Assembly: GCA_037893225.1 (NCBI GenBank)
Contig: JAZGUH010000760.1
Coordinates: 597,456 to 661,455, forward strand
DNA: 64,000 bases
Direction of reading: 5' to 3'
Origin: Hippasteria phrygiana
Lineage: Eukaryota; Echinodermata; Asteroidea; Valvatida; Goniasteridae
In this document: piece by piece, positions 53,701 to 63,657 of the stretch
How the letters are laid out: each line of letters opens with the position of its first letter
Numbering within the stretch: the first letter of the stretch is position 1
Notes under the pieces: model-generated
Databases searched by the model: none
What the model was told of the DNA's origin: nothing
Seen by the model: only the letters and a program-made list of their open reading frames with translations
Position numbers and translations under genes: made by a program

Positions 53701-53892
53701 GGGCGAAAGTGACCATGAAGATACCCCACGTGACGCTCCATATCCAACCAACGAGCAGGAACGGGATGGTGAAAAGTTGCGAGACGGCCACGCACACGTT
53801 GGTGCAGAAGGAGTTGATGATTTCATCTTTCTTTGTGTGTTGTTGCGGCTGCGCCTTACAGCAGAAGAGACTGAAGCCCGCTATCAATGTCC
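53701..53892 (-). CDS. Spec3/Stum-family membrane protein, penultimate exon
   Basis: On the minus strand this 192-nt exon has acceptor TTTTTTACAG and donor GTGAGT. It encodes GTLIAGFSLFC, a Cys/Gln/Lys-rich loop, then FCTNVCVAVSQLFT and LLVGWIWSVTWGIFMVTFA. The G-T-x4-F, N, Q-x2-T and VGWxWSxxWGxxMV pattern is that of the Spec3 domain, shared by the sea urchin ectodermal ciliary protein Spec3 and the mechanosensory protein Stum. The family is a small two-pass membrane protein usually starting with a proline-rich cytoplasmic N-terminus and an IP-P-AV-CL segment. Those upstream exons were searched for between 53893 and 64000 and not found, so they are probably beyond the window. The exon needs a preceding phase-1 G to complete the Gly codon. 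It reads tail-to-tail with hnRNP L. Confidence 0.78.
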
Positions 53893-54013
53893 CTGTAAAA
53901 AAAATCAACAGAAAATGAAAATTGGAACACACATTTTGTTGCCCTTTCCCGACGTAGTGTGTTAAAAACATTGTACGCTCAGGGTTTTCCAAAAACCCGT
54001 GTGAAGAATTTCA

Positions 54014-54086
54014 CACTCGGGCGGGATTAGAACCCACGATCTCCTACTTACAAGGGCAGACATCTTTACCACTCGACCACCAAGCT
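54014..54086 (-). repeat. tRNA-like sequence related to 26240-26311
   Basis: On the minus strand AGCTTGG...GGTGGTCGAGTGGTAAAGA, the 8-nt loop CCTTGTAA and GTGGGTTCTAATCCCGC repeat the architecture of the 26-kb copy, including the over-long anticodon loop. Its flanks lack the 45-bp direct repeats. Confidence 0.55.
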
Positions 54087-54184
54087 TTTCGTGGTCTGGT
54101 AGCCGATTCGAATCCAATGTAGCAGCTAGCACGTACCGCGCAATCAATGAGATGATGGAATTCTAACAGAAACTTAATAAAAAA

Positions 54185-54325
54185 TAATCATTTTCAAAGT
54201 GAACAAAGAAACTGGCAGGAGCGGGATTCGAACCTGCGACCTCCGGGTTACCGTACCGGCGCTCTACCAACTGAGCTATTTTGCCCTATGTTGGCGGTCT
54301 CCCAAATTGCCAGTATCATGGTGGA
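54185..54325 (-). repeat. tRNA-derived SINE (copy near Spec3-family gene)
   Basis: The tRNA-like head 54214-54286 (minus strand) is almost identical to that at 18772-18844, as are TTTTCAAAGTGAACAAAGAA and ATGTTGGCGGTCTCCCA. It lies ~290 bp from the Spec3-family exon, in its presumed upstream intron. Confidence 0.7.
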
Positions 54326-54747
54326 AAGAAAGGAAAGGAAAAGATATGAATAGAGAACGTTCATTTTTAAAGAGGATGTTGAATTGTCATCATGCGTATT
54401 CATGTGAAGCTAACTTACACAATGAGAATCGCAAGACGAGGGTGCCAGATATGGTGACGTCATTCAGACAACTATTTATGATCCAACCCAACAAAATGAG
54501 TCAAAAGTTGCCCAAGTTACTTTTGAGTTACAGGTCCTTAAACATGACTTATACTGTATAAATCATTAAGAACTGTCAAGGTTTTCACCCATAATGTCCC
54601 AATTCATCAGGATGGCAAACTGAGTGATACATCAAAATAAGGAGCTAAGAATGTTCTTTCCAATGCAAGTAAAAAACTAAGAATTCAAAAAATGACAGTT
54701 AGACTCATTTCGTAAGATCCGATCACATGTGGCTATATTGATAGAGC

Positions 54748-55203
54748 GTACGGCTTCAAGGACTATAGTTAACCATAGTTCGACTTACTCTGATCGAACG
54801 CACGCTAGTCGAAGATGGTTGGACTATTCTAATCGACGATTCGCGACCAGCCTACCGAGGTTGGTCGCATCGCTGGTAATACCAATAGCCGTTTTAATAG
54901 CACAGTGCAGAGAGGACCAGTTATCAGAAAAATTGCGAAAAAGCGTAAATATTCAGCAACAGTGAACGATCATTTTTTGTTACCTTGTCTTTCTTTAAAC
55001 ATGTTAATGCACACGTTACCACTTGTGACATTATGAACTCGTCAAAAAACGTAAACAAACTAGCCACCGCCATTTTCTCATGGTCGCGTTGCCATGAAAA
55101 TAGTTCGACTAGAGTCGTTCGCACTTCAACTTCAGTGCTCATGCTACGTACGTCACGAACCAACCACTAGTTAACCATTGGTCCTTGATCGAACTTGCTC
55201 TTT
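54748..55203. repeat. GTTCGA/GTTAACCA inverted-end repeat
   Basis: TCAAGGACTATAGTTAACCATAG near the left is mirrored by CTAGTTAACCATTGGTCCTTGA near the right, the latter followed by TCGAACTTGCTC as in the AGCAAGTTCGA family. Confidence 0.5.
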
Positions 55204-55429
55204 GTTGCACGAGGCTAAGGTTTGAATCCTCTACCCTGCTTATATTTCTTTTCTTGTATGAATTGTGGTGTGGAGAATTTATTTCAAGGGAAAACGAGTC
55301 CCAGAAGCTGTCTTGGAACTCCCATAACCAAGTACACAGAAACACTCTGGAAATTCTTGACAAGGAAAAAATATCGCTGCCAGGTACGCAGCGCTAGACA
55401 GAAAGGGGACTCTGTGTTATGACCTCATA

Positions 55430-55800
55430 ATTATTACGATTTGTTTGCTGCCCCCCAGCGACGACTGGGGTCAGACAAATGGCATCAGCTCGGGCTAGAC
55501 GGGAATTGATAAAAACAGCTCTCAAAAGTAGGTATTTTTAAAAAGTATAACAAACCCTCCTCTATTTAATGTTTTTGCGTGCTTGACAAATTATTTTGAT
55601 TAGATTTACTCTTCCTTTTTAACTGTATATTGTGAATTTTTTTTTATTATTGTAAAGGTTCTTGCCAATTTCGCTGCTGGTGGTGATAACGACATGCAAT
55701 AAGCCAATAACAATAATAATGATTGTAATATACATCTACATAAAACTACAAAATGATTTCTCTCAGCAATCAACATCCTCTTTAACTGTAGTTTTTCGTA
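55430..55800. repeat. Partial relative of the intron-12 fold-back region
   Basis: TTTGTTTGCTGCCC, CAGACAAATGGCATCAGC, TGATAAAAA-AGCTCT and TTTCTCTCAGCAATCAACATC also occur, in the same order, at 36930-37570. Confidence 0.55.
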
Positions 55801-56384
55801 TTCTTTTTCTTTGTAAGCTACTCGGGGTTTGGCTTGCAAAAGTGGTTTTAGATAAGAACATTTTATAATTTGTAACATTTCGAGTTCCCTAATGAATTTA
55901 GTTATCTCTTGTGCAAAAAAGAAAATCAGATGTATTTTATCTTAAGAAGGTCCACACTCCAACACAGACATTTCCTTTCGCCTGAGAGTTTTAACAAATC
56001 AGATTATCGACTGTGGAGGTCATACTTAAAATACAGCCACGGAGCTCACGCTTCGTTCATATAACACCCCTGCAAACTCCTTTTTAACACCTTCGGGTGT
56101 TTGGTAACCCCCGGTCTACGCTGGAAAACATTAGACTCAAAATGTCACTGAAGAAAGCCCTCTCCGAAGCTTCGTTATCAAAGTGGCATTTTGATCAACA
56201 TTGTAATTCACTTCCCGCAGCGAATAAAACGTTTTTGGAGGGTGCGCGGAAGAGTAAGTAAAAAATGCCAAACCCAACCATTTTCCTATCGTATATTGTT
56301 GAGAAAATACATTTTGGGGCGGATCCGGGGGGGGGGGGGCTTTGGGGGGTCATACAAAAATATGTTCTAGTAGTCTGGTTAGAC

Positions 56385-57660
56385 AAAACGGATCAATTTA
56401 TAGAGTCAGGGAATTATCACGTCGGGGAACTGTACTGTTTCCAATGAATGTCGGCCGACAATTGGAAAACGATATAAATTTCCACTTTTCATGAAAACGA
56501 CAGCACACCATGTGCCATGATTTCACGGGATGCTTGAGACTGCTACGGTATTTACGTACAGTCTCAGGGGCGGATCCAGGAATTTGCGCAGGGGGGGGGG
56601 GTTCTGAAATTTGCCCAGAAAAGTGACTCTCAAAATGTTCCGCCTGCAAAAAAAATTACAAGCGGGGGGGGGGGGGGGGGGGGGGGGGGGCTGATACACT
56701 TTCTCACCGTTGGTGGCGCCATTTAACCTCTGTTTTGTTCTCACCCATAGGCAAAATAAGACCTGTATTTGCAAGGCGTAGGCCCCTACAAGCAAAAGCA
56801 AAAACAAAAAAAACGAGCGGGGGGGGGGGGGGGGGTCGAAACCCCCCCCCCCCTGGATCCGCGCATGAGTCTAGTACGGCATTTCGTAATAATTCAGTAG
56901 TTTTTTTTGTTTATGTTTGCAAATGGTGTAGAGGTGAACGTATATTTTGTGCTCTTTTGACAAGGAGTTCCTCGTTTACCAAACAAACATAGCGCCCTCT
57001 TGCATGAACTACATGAAGGATTTTGTAAGAACTGGGAAAAAACGCCACCTCCTTTTCACTTTTCGATGTTTGCAAATGTTGTATATTACCTTTAATCACA
57101 AAGTATAAACCTGTTTGCAAAAGTCTTGTCAGCGCTACCAATGCTTTACCATACCCTATAAGCACTACTTTTAGGCGTGGTCCTCTTTGTAGAGAAATAC
57201 CCAAAATAACCCTCAATAAACAGAAAGAGAAATATGATGCAACTTTCATTTTCGTGTGTATAGCTTAGAACCTTAAAGGTAGCAGACAACATTTGCTTTT
57301 GCTGTAATTTTCGGAAATGAATGGATTTAAGGGGTTAGTGTTTGATAGCAAATACTGTAACAATGACCTGTTTAAAGGTTTGTGTGCATAGATGCTGGGA
57401 AAACATGTGCTTGTAGTCTGCTTCTATAACCCTATTTCAGACAAAAACGGAGCAATTTATAGACTTCAGGGATTTATCAGGTCGGGGAACTAGACTATTT
57501 CCAACGATTGTCGGCCGCGCCGACAATCTCTGGAAATTGATACAAAAATCCAACTTTTCATGAAATTGACAGCACACCAGGTGCCATGATTTCACAGGAT
57601 GCTTAAGATAATACAGTGAAGTAAGGTATTTCATAATAATTCGGTAGTTTGGTTTTGCAA
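56385..57660. repeat. Two direct copies of the TTAA-AGG dispersed family
   Basis: The first runs from about 56385 to 57015 and the second from 57277 to 57770. Each ends with a shared ~110-bp block (GGTGTAGAG-TGAACGTATATT, ACATAGCGCCCTCTTGCATG). The first is interrupted at 56569-56867. Confidence 0.6.
56569..56867. mobile_element. G-run-rich CAGGGGCGGATCCAGG element
   Basis: Left AGGGGCGGATCCAGG and right CCTGGATCCGCGCATG form inverted ends, with AGTCT nearby on both sides. Several G/C homopolymers of 8-29 nt lie inside. Element ends of this type also appear at 59568-59732. Confidence 0.5.
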
Positions 57661-57984
57661 ATGGTGTAGAGTTGAACGTATATTTTGTGCTCTTTTGACA
57701 AGGAGTTCCTCGTTTACCCAAACAAACATAGCGCCCTCTTGCATGAACTACATGGAAGGATTTTGTAAGAATTGAAAGAATTGTAAGAATTGTAAGAATT
57801 TCCAATAAAAATAGGCATTTAGGCCTAATGCTGCATACAGGTATATTTCCGGAACATGTGCCAGTATAAGCAAGTATAAGTGGGTGTATTCATTGCATTT
57901 AAAATCTCAAATCGCATTTATTGCATATTGGTTTAAAACATACGCGATGTTTTGACAATTATAAGGGCCTATTGTGCACAAACA

Positions 57985-58773
57985 TATGGTGTACTATTTA
58001 CGACACATCGCTTTGCCTCTTCCATACGCGACGCGACTATACGACGCGACGGCACGACGGCTGCGTTGCATCGTGCCGTCGCGTCGTGCCGTCGCCTCTT
58101 TCCCATTACTTCTGGCGTCGCGTCGTGCGTCGCGTCGTGCCGTCGTGCCGTCGCGTCGTTTTTTTCTAGCTTGCAGGTTTTCTTTCCTCAACGTCGCCCC
58201 TTCCGTCGCCCATCGCGTCGTACCGTCGTGCGTCGCGTCGTGCGTCGCGTCGTGCGTCGCGTCGTGCGTCGCGTCGTGCGTCGCGTCGTGCGTCGCGTCG
58301 TGCGCCGCGTCGTGCGTCGCGTCGTGCGTCGCGTCGTGTTTCGCGTCGTGTTTCGCGTCGTGCGTCGCGTCGTGCGTCGCGTCGTGCGTCGCGTCGTGCG
58401 TCGCGTCGTGCGTCGCGTCGTGCGTCGCGTCGTGCGTCGCGTCGTGCGTCGCGTCGTGCGTCGCGTCGTGCGTCGCGTCGTGCGTCGCGTCGTGCGTCGC
58501 GTCGTGCGTCGCGTCGTGCTCGCGTCGTGCGTCGCGTCGTGTTTCGCGTCGTGTTTCGCGTCGTGTTTTGCTTCGTGTTTCGCTTCGTGTTAAGCCCGGT
58601 TCATACTTCATGCGAATGCGTATGCGAAGCGAATTCGTCAAGGTAACGGAGAACGTCACAATAAAACTTCAATTGTTGACGTCAGGAAATTCGCTTCGCA
58701 TTCGCATCGCATGAAGTATGAACCGGGCTTTACGCGTGGAGTAGTCCGGTCATGCTATTGTGAACATGCGCAG
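57985..58773 (+). repeat. Left arm of a large inverted pair, with expanded 12-bp minisatellite
   Basis: It runs from ATGGTGTACTATTTACGACAC to GAACATGCGCAG. About 58230-58590 is roughly thirty units of GTCGCGTCGTGC. The right arm (60307-60749) is its reverse complement with a shorter array. Long open frames through the array are periodicity artefacts. Confidence 0.85.
58593..58729. mobile_element. 137-bp miniature element with TTA duplication, nested in the left arm
   Basis: AGCCCGGTTCATACTTCATG is mirrored by CATGAAGTATGAACCGGGCT, with TTA on both sides (58590-58592, 58730-58732). The right arm lacks it, giving the empty site. TTA duplication fits PIF/Harbinger-like elements. Confidence 0.85.
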
Positions 58774-59109
58774 AATAACATTTGCCGTTTGGTTTTCTTT
58801 TATATAGTGCTGAATGACTGGCCTGCAAAGCGATCCTGGAAACGGGAGATTATGTCCCCACCATATATAATTATAGTTTTGGCGGACAACTAATAATGGG
58901 CGAATCCCACCCCTTAAAAAGGATTAGTTAAACGTAATGCATTTGGCAATTTTTATCAAAATCCAAGAACTATAGGTTCCGGTATAAGTTGATCCATTTT
59001 TAGCATCACCATTGCAATATCTGGTTGTTGATAATAAAAGAAATATACGAATTATGGTGATGGGCCTTGTTCAAACCACATGCCTAACAATATACACGCC
59101 TTTACGGGG

Positions 59110-59543
59110 TCCGCCCGATAGTCCGAAGGTTCGATTGTCCGAAAATGAAATAAGGTTCGTTAACGGAACATTTGATGCAATAGTCCGAAGGTTCATTAGT
59201 CCGAACGGCCTACAATCCGAAGGTTCATTTATCCGAAGGTTCAGTAATCCGAACTTAGAATAAGGTTAATTAGTCCGAAGGTTCAAAAGTCAGAAACTAA
59301 AATAAGGTTCAATAGTCCGAAGGTTCATAAAGGCACACAAAGTTCGAAAGTCCGAATTGACAATAAGGTCCGATAGTCCGGACTATCGAACCCTATCGTC
59401 TATTCCGAATATCGAACCTTCGGATTATTTAACCTTATTCTCTTTTCGGACTATTGGGCCCTTCGGACTATCGAACCTTCGGACCATTACGAACCTTCGG
59501 ATTAATAACCCTTCGGACTAAAGAACATTCGGACAATCGGGCT
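59110..59543. repeat. Palindromic array of TAGTCCGAAGGTTCA words
   Basis: The direct words AGTCCGAAGGTTC dominate 59110-59340 and their complement GAACCTTCGGACTAT dominates 59395-59540, so the block folds as one large imperfect hairpin. The ends CCCGATAGTCCGAA and TTCGGACAATCGGG pair. Confidence 0.8.
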
Positions 59544-59567
59544 GTCACCGTCTCCCCCCCCCCCCCC

Positions 59568-59732
59568 CAAGGGCGTATCCAGAACACAATTTTGGGAGGG
59601 GCCAACACATTTTTTTGCTGAGTTTTGTGGGTGGGTGTACGCAGTGGCTGCCTTTTTGCGACGTCAGTGTTTTGTTTTTTTTTGGGGGGGGGGAGCATGG
59701 GCCCCCTTTGGGCCCCCCTGGATCCGCCCTTC
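59568..59732. mobile_element. AAGGGCG-ATCCAG ended element with G/C runs
   Basis: AAGGGCGTATCCAG on the left and CTGGATCCGCCCTT on the right pair with one mismatch. Confidence 0.55.
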
Positions 59733-59915
59733 ACCCCCCTCCCCCACCCACCAACCTTGACGAGAAATGGAAACCGCTCATAACGTGTAGTTTTATTGTA
59801 ACTTTGTTTTACGCCGTTTATGTAAACCCGTGCACACGGCAACTTTGTTGTATAGCACAAAACCCTTGCCAGCATCCGAACCGTACCAATGAGCGCATGT
59901 TTGAAGTGCCCATTG

Positions 59916-60044
59916 CATTAGCCTTTTAGAGGTATGGCGGACACAATAGGAGGGCGTTATTTGATTTGGGTAAAACCTGTGTATTTATACCCAAATAAAA
60001 TAGCGCCCCCCTATTGTGTCCGCCATACCTCTAAAAGGCTAATG
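59916..60044. mobile_element. Fold-back miniature element (copy 2)
   Basis: Nearly identical to 42479-42609, with two visible substitutions (GGGCGTTATT, GCGCCCCCCTATT). It starts CATTAGCCTTTTAGAGG. Confidence 0.85.
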
Positions 60045-60306
60045 ATACTCAGGAACGAAATATTTTCTCTCTTTTCAATATTTATTTTGTCCCGCCAGAC
60101 ACCGCTGTTATCGCGGTACCGTTGTTGATTCTGTAGATTGTTTGCTACGAAAATTGGGAAAATACAAACGGAATTCTAGCAAAATCGTCTTTTTACACAT
60201 TTCAAATACACAGCTCAGGCCTTTTGTTCACCGCGCGGTTAAGCGCATGCGCGCATAAATTTAAATTTATTAGCGGGTTATTCTGTGAGCCAGTTCGGTA
60301 TTTCAA

Positions 60307-60749
60307 CTGCGCATGTTCACAATAGCATGACCGGACTACTCCACGCAAAACACGAAGCAAAACACGACGCGAAACACGACGCGAAACACGACGCGAAACA
60401 CGACGCGACGCACGACGCGAGCACGACGCGACGCACGACGCGAGCACGACGCGACGCACGACGCGAGCACGACGCGACACACGACGCGACGCACGACGCG
60501 ACGCACGACGGTACGACGCGATGGGCGACGGAAGGGGCGACGTTGAGGAAAGAAAACCTGCAAGCTAGAAAAAAACGACGCGACGGCACGACGGCACGAC
60601 GCGACGCACGACGCGACGCCAGAAGTAATGGGAAAGAAGCGACGGCACGACGCGACGGCACGATGCAACGCAGCCGTCGTGCCGTCGCGTCGTATAGTCG
60701 CGTCGCGTATGGAAGAGGCAAAGCGATGTGTCGTAAATAGTACACCATA
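60307..60749 (-). repeat. Right arm of the inverted pair, shorter minisatellite
   Basis: Reverse complement of 57985-58773 without the nested 137-bp element and with only about a dozen 12-bp units (60362-60510), some shortened to GCGAGCACGAC. Confidence 0.85.
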
Positions 60750-60767
60750 CAAACAAGATTTGGTTGC

Positions 60768-61075
60768 CCCGCACTGTAAAACTTCAACGCGTTAATATTA
60801 ATACTTTACACGTGAAGGTATAGGAGACGTTGCACGCGATTAACACTAAAACACGTTAAAATAGGCATTGATGTTGATGATTATCAACGCTTGAAGTGTT
60901 AATTTAGGTAGATATTAACACTTTAGAAGGTTAATAATCATTAACACCAACGCCAATTTAAACGTGTTTTAGTGTTAATCACGTGCAACGCTTCCTATAC
61001 CTTTACGTGTAAAGTATTAATATTAACGCGTTGAAGTGTTAAACAAGTGTTAGCCGTTGCTTTTTACAGTGCGGG
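60768..61075. mobile_element. 308-bp fold-back CCCGCACTGTAAAA...TTTTTACAGTGCGGG
   Basis: The long arms also pair internally (AACGCGTTAATATTAATACTTTACACGT; TAACACTAAAACACGTT). It begins 18 bp after the inverted arm ends. Confidence 0.75.
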
Positions 61076-61966
61076 CACAAAACGCTCATTGTCCTTCATC
61101 ACTGTCACAATTATTTCGGACAATCTGTCTACATCCACTAAGACAAATTAAGCTTTTAACGGTGAATATCAGAATAATTTGCTCAATAATTATCATAATG
61201 ATTGCAATTCAACAGTCATTATTGTAGCGGCCGGCCACGCGGCATAAAGTCAATTTGAATGACACATTGCCGGCAGGTGGTCGGTGGGCAGTGTTTATTG
61301 TTTGAGGAGAACGGCAATCATGGTAATGGATGAAAGGACCGAGTGCAATTAGACTGAATATGCAAAGCGCAATTCATAATGAATATCACTTCAAACGTTT
61401 GCTGCCTATATACAAGGCAGAAACACTCCAAATGCACATGGACGGGTAAATTGATATAATTATGGGCTTCACGTGTAGCCTTAAAGAGGTTATGAAGTAT
61501 CATTTTTGGTAATCTGTAGGTAAATTCATAGATTCGCGAATTGAGGAGAACCCGGCTTGATTGGGCCTACCTCTGCATTTGTGTGACGTCAGTTCATCGC
61601 TAGCTTTGCCGCACAAGTAAATGTAAAGTCTAAAATTATCACGCAGCGGGCCCGTCGCCAGTTCCGGACATCGGAGGGGGGGGGGGGGGGGGGGGGGGCA
61701 CAGTGCAGGCTAGGGGGCCACATCACAAGAAAAAACACATAATTTGATACCTTTGTTTTTTGTATGGGGGGATTGGTTGGCAGGGGGCCCCCCTTAGCGA
61801 CAGGCCTGTGCTGCAGTATTTTGATCTATGTGATATTTTCATTAGCATTGTTTTGGGGTAATTCAAGATCAGCAAAAACTGGTGTGTTAGAATCAGTGTT
61901 AGGATCGTTAAATGTACACAGTCGGTGTACAATTGAAAGTATTTTTGCGCAAAGATTTGGGTGTTA
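61076..61966. other. No gene seen; poly-G tract
   Basis: A ~24-G run at about 61675-61699 and otherwise unassigned sequence; no coding support. Confidence 0.4.
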
Positions 61967-62492
61967 TATCGTGGCCCGAAAGGGACATCACACATCGCAG
62001 ATATCTGCGCAGATATTTGCAATGTCGCACATTTTATCGCACATTTTTTGCGATGTCACACATTTTATCGCAGATTTCTGCGCAGATTTCTGCAATGTCG
62101 CACATTTTATCGCACATTTCTGCACAGATATTTGCGATGTCGCACATTTCATCGCACATGTCTTTGCAGATTTGTACCAGGTTATTTTTTGACGAAGCTA
62201 CGGGGTCTTAGACATGTTGGAGTTCCAGCCTTCACCAATAATATATGCATACATTTATGTGCTTATATGCCCGAAAGTACATGTGTACGCTTCTTACTTT
62301 GTCATGGCTGTCTATAATACCGCACACATAAATATTGTTTTTCAAAATTATTGACATAAATTTAAGTCAACAGATTATCTCAACATCTCAGAAATCGCAG
62401 AAAACTGCTCAGAAATGTGTGATAAAATGTGCGACATCGCAAATATCTGCGCAGAAATCTGCGATGTGTGATGTCCCTTCAGGTCCACGATA
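61967..62492. mobile_element. 526-bp element with ~50-bp inverted ends and TCGCACATTT repeats
   Basis: TATCGTGGCCCGAAAGGGACATCACACATCGC is mirrored at the right end with two or three mismatches. The left subterminal part tandemly repeats a ~40-bp unit (GCGCAGATTTCTGCAATGTCGCACATTTTATC). The right part has the mirrored words once. Confidence 0.75.
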
Positions 62493-63476
62493 GTGTAAAA
62501 AAAGTAACAGCATTTCCGAAATTAAAGCCAAACCAAACAGTTCTGAGAAAACCCCGATGTAAGTTGAGTCTTCCTTGATGTTAAATTGTAGAAATAAAAC
62601 ACAAGCATCAATTTTGATTTGATTTCAATTGGAACGCCGAAATTGTGTTATTTAATACTCTTGTAGTGTTTATTTTGGGCAAGGTTAGGCTATTTATTGG
62701 TATTTCTCTACACCTAAATTTAAAATAACAAAATAACAGCAATGTCGATGCTTCATTTGCGTTGTACTGATTTTCAAAACCCTTTTTGAATGGACGTCAT
62801 CCCACCGGTTGTAAATCACTGGTCTCCATGTATAAGAATCCGGACAGATCATTGGCCGTTGCGAACTGGGGCCAATTTCATAGAGCTGTTAAGCACAACA
62901 ATTTGCTTAGCATGAAAATGTCTTGCTTAGGCGGGCCGTCAGATTACAGACCGTTCGGGCACCGGGCCCGGTATGCAAATTCCTTTCCCCCGATCGGTAC
63001 CGGTATTAAGCCAGAAGCCACCCGGTTACTCAAGCGCGACACCCCGATCGGTCCGAAGTGGTGACTCGGGCTTGAACAAAAGGCAGCTTACGTTTTATAA
63101 GTCTGGCCATTCGCCCTGCTGGGTGAGATAAACTGTGAATAAGACTGGCTTCTTGGCTTCAGTCTCCAGTAAAATATATATTTTTTTGACCAATATTTGT
63201 TTCTTTGTCACATAACAGATTTTGCACTTTTTACAGGTTGGAGAAATAAACAAATCGCTAGATGGTGTCCAACTTTTCACCTCCATTTTCTTTTTCAAAA
63301 CGATTATTTCCTCGGAGTCATCTATCTCAGCATTGTACTTGTAATTATCGAGTAGTCCAATACATAGACTCCGATAACGTGCTCTTTTATCTCATGCCAA
63401 AGATGGCAAATTGTTAAAAAGCAGTTTAAACAAACATACACACCAGAACTTTCGTTGAAGTTTTCAATCAGACTTA
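62493..63476. other. No gene seen
   Basis: A GC-rich patch at 62930-63065 (GCACCGGGCCCGGTATG, CCCGATCGG twice) looks repeat-derived. Nothing else could be assigned. Confidence 0.35.
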
Positions 63477-63657
63477 AGCCCGCCGCACAGGAGAGCTAGC
63501 TATCTGCTGAGCAACAAATCATTCGAGGCCGTTTGCTCAGCACGCAGCTCACCGTGTGCAATGAATTTTGGTGCGTTTTCTGCCTCGCGAGGCGTGAGGC
63601 AAATATCTGTCATGTTTGATTTTTTCGCCTGAGGCGAAAAACTCACCGTGTGCGGGC
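63477..63657. repeat. AGCCCGCCGCACAG...GTGTGCGGGC repeat
   Basis: Loosely mirrored ends and internal CTCACCGTGTGC words (63549, 63643) suggest a small decayed inverted-end element. Confidence 0.4.

Larger units (their letters stand above)
58774..60306. other. Spacer between the inverted arms
   Basis: It contains the TCCGAAGGTTC array (59110-59543), a GGGCG-ATCCAG element (59568-59732) and the second copy of the 131-bp fold-back (59916-60044). No gene was recognised. Confidence 0.5.

Noticed and set aside
57952..58714. Long frames of alternating VVRR, VASC or DATH residues in three frames
   Set aside because: They are the 12-bp minisatellite read in every frame; frames stay open on both strands because the repeat lacks stop codons, and no domain or splice context exists.
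60285..60787. Frames of 138-156 codons in the right inverted arm
   Set aside because: Same minisatellite artefact in reverse complement.
63477..63657. Possible coding exon near CTCACCGTGTGC
   Set aside because: The sequence shows mirrored repeat words and no splice-consistent frame.
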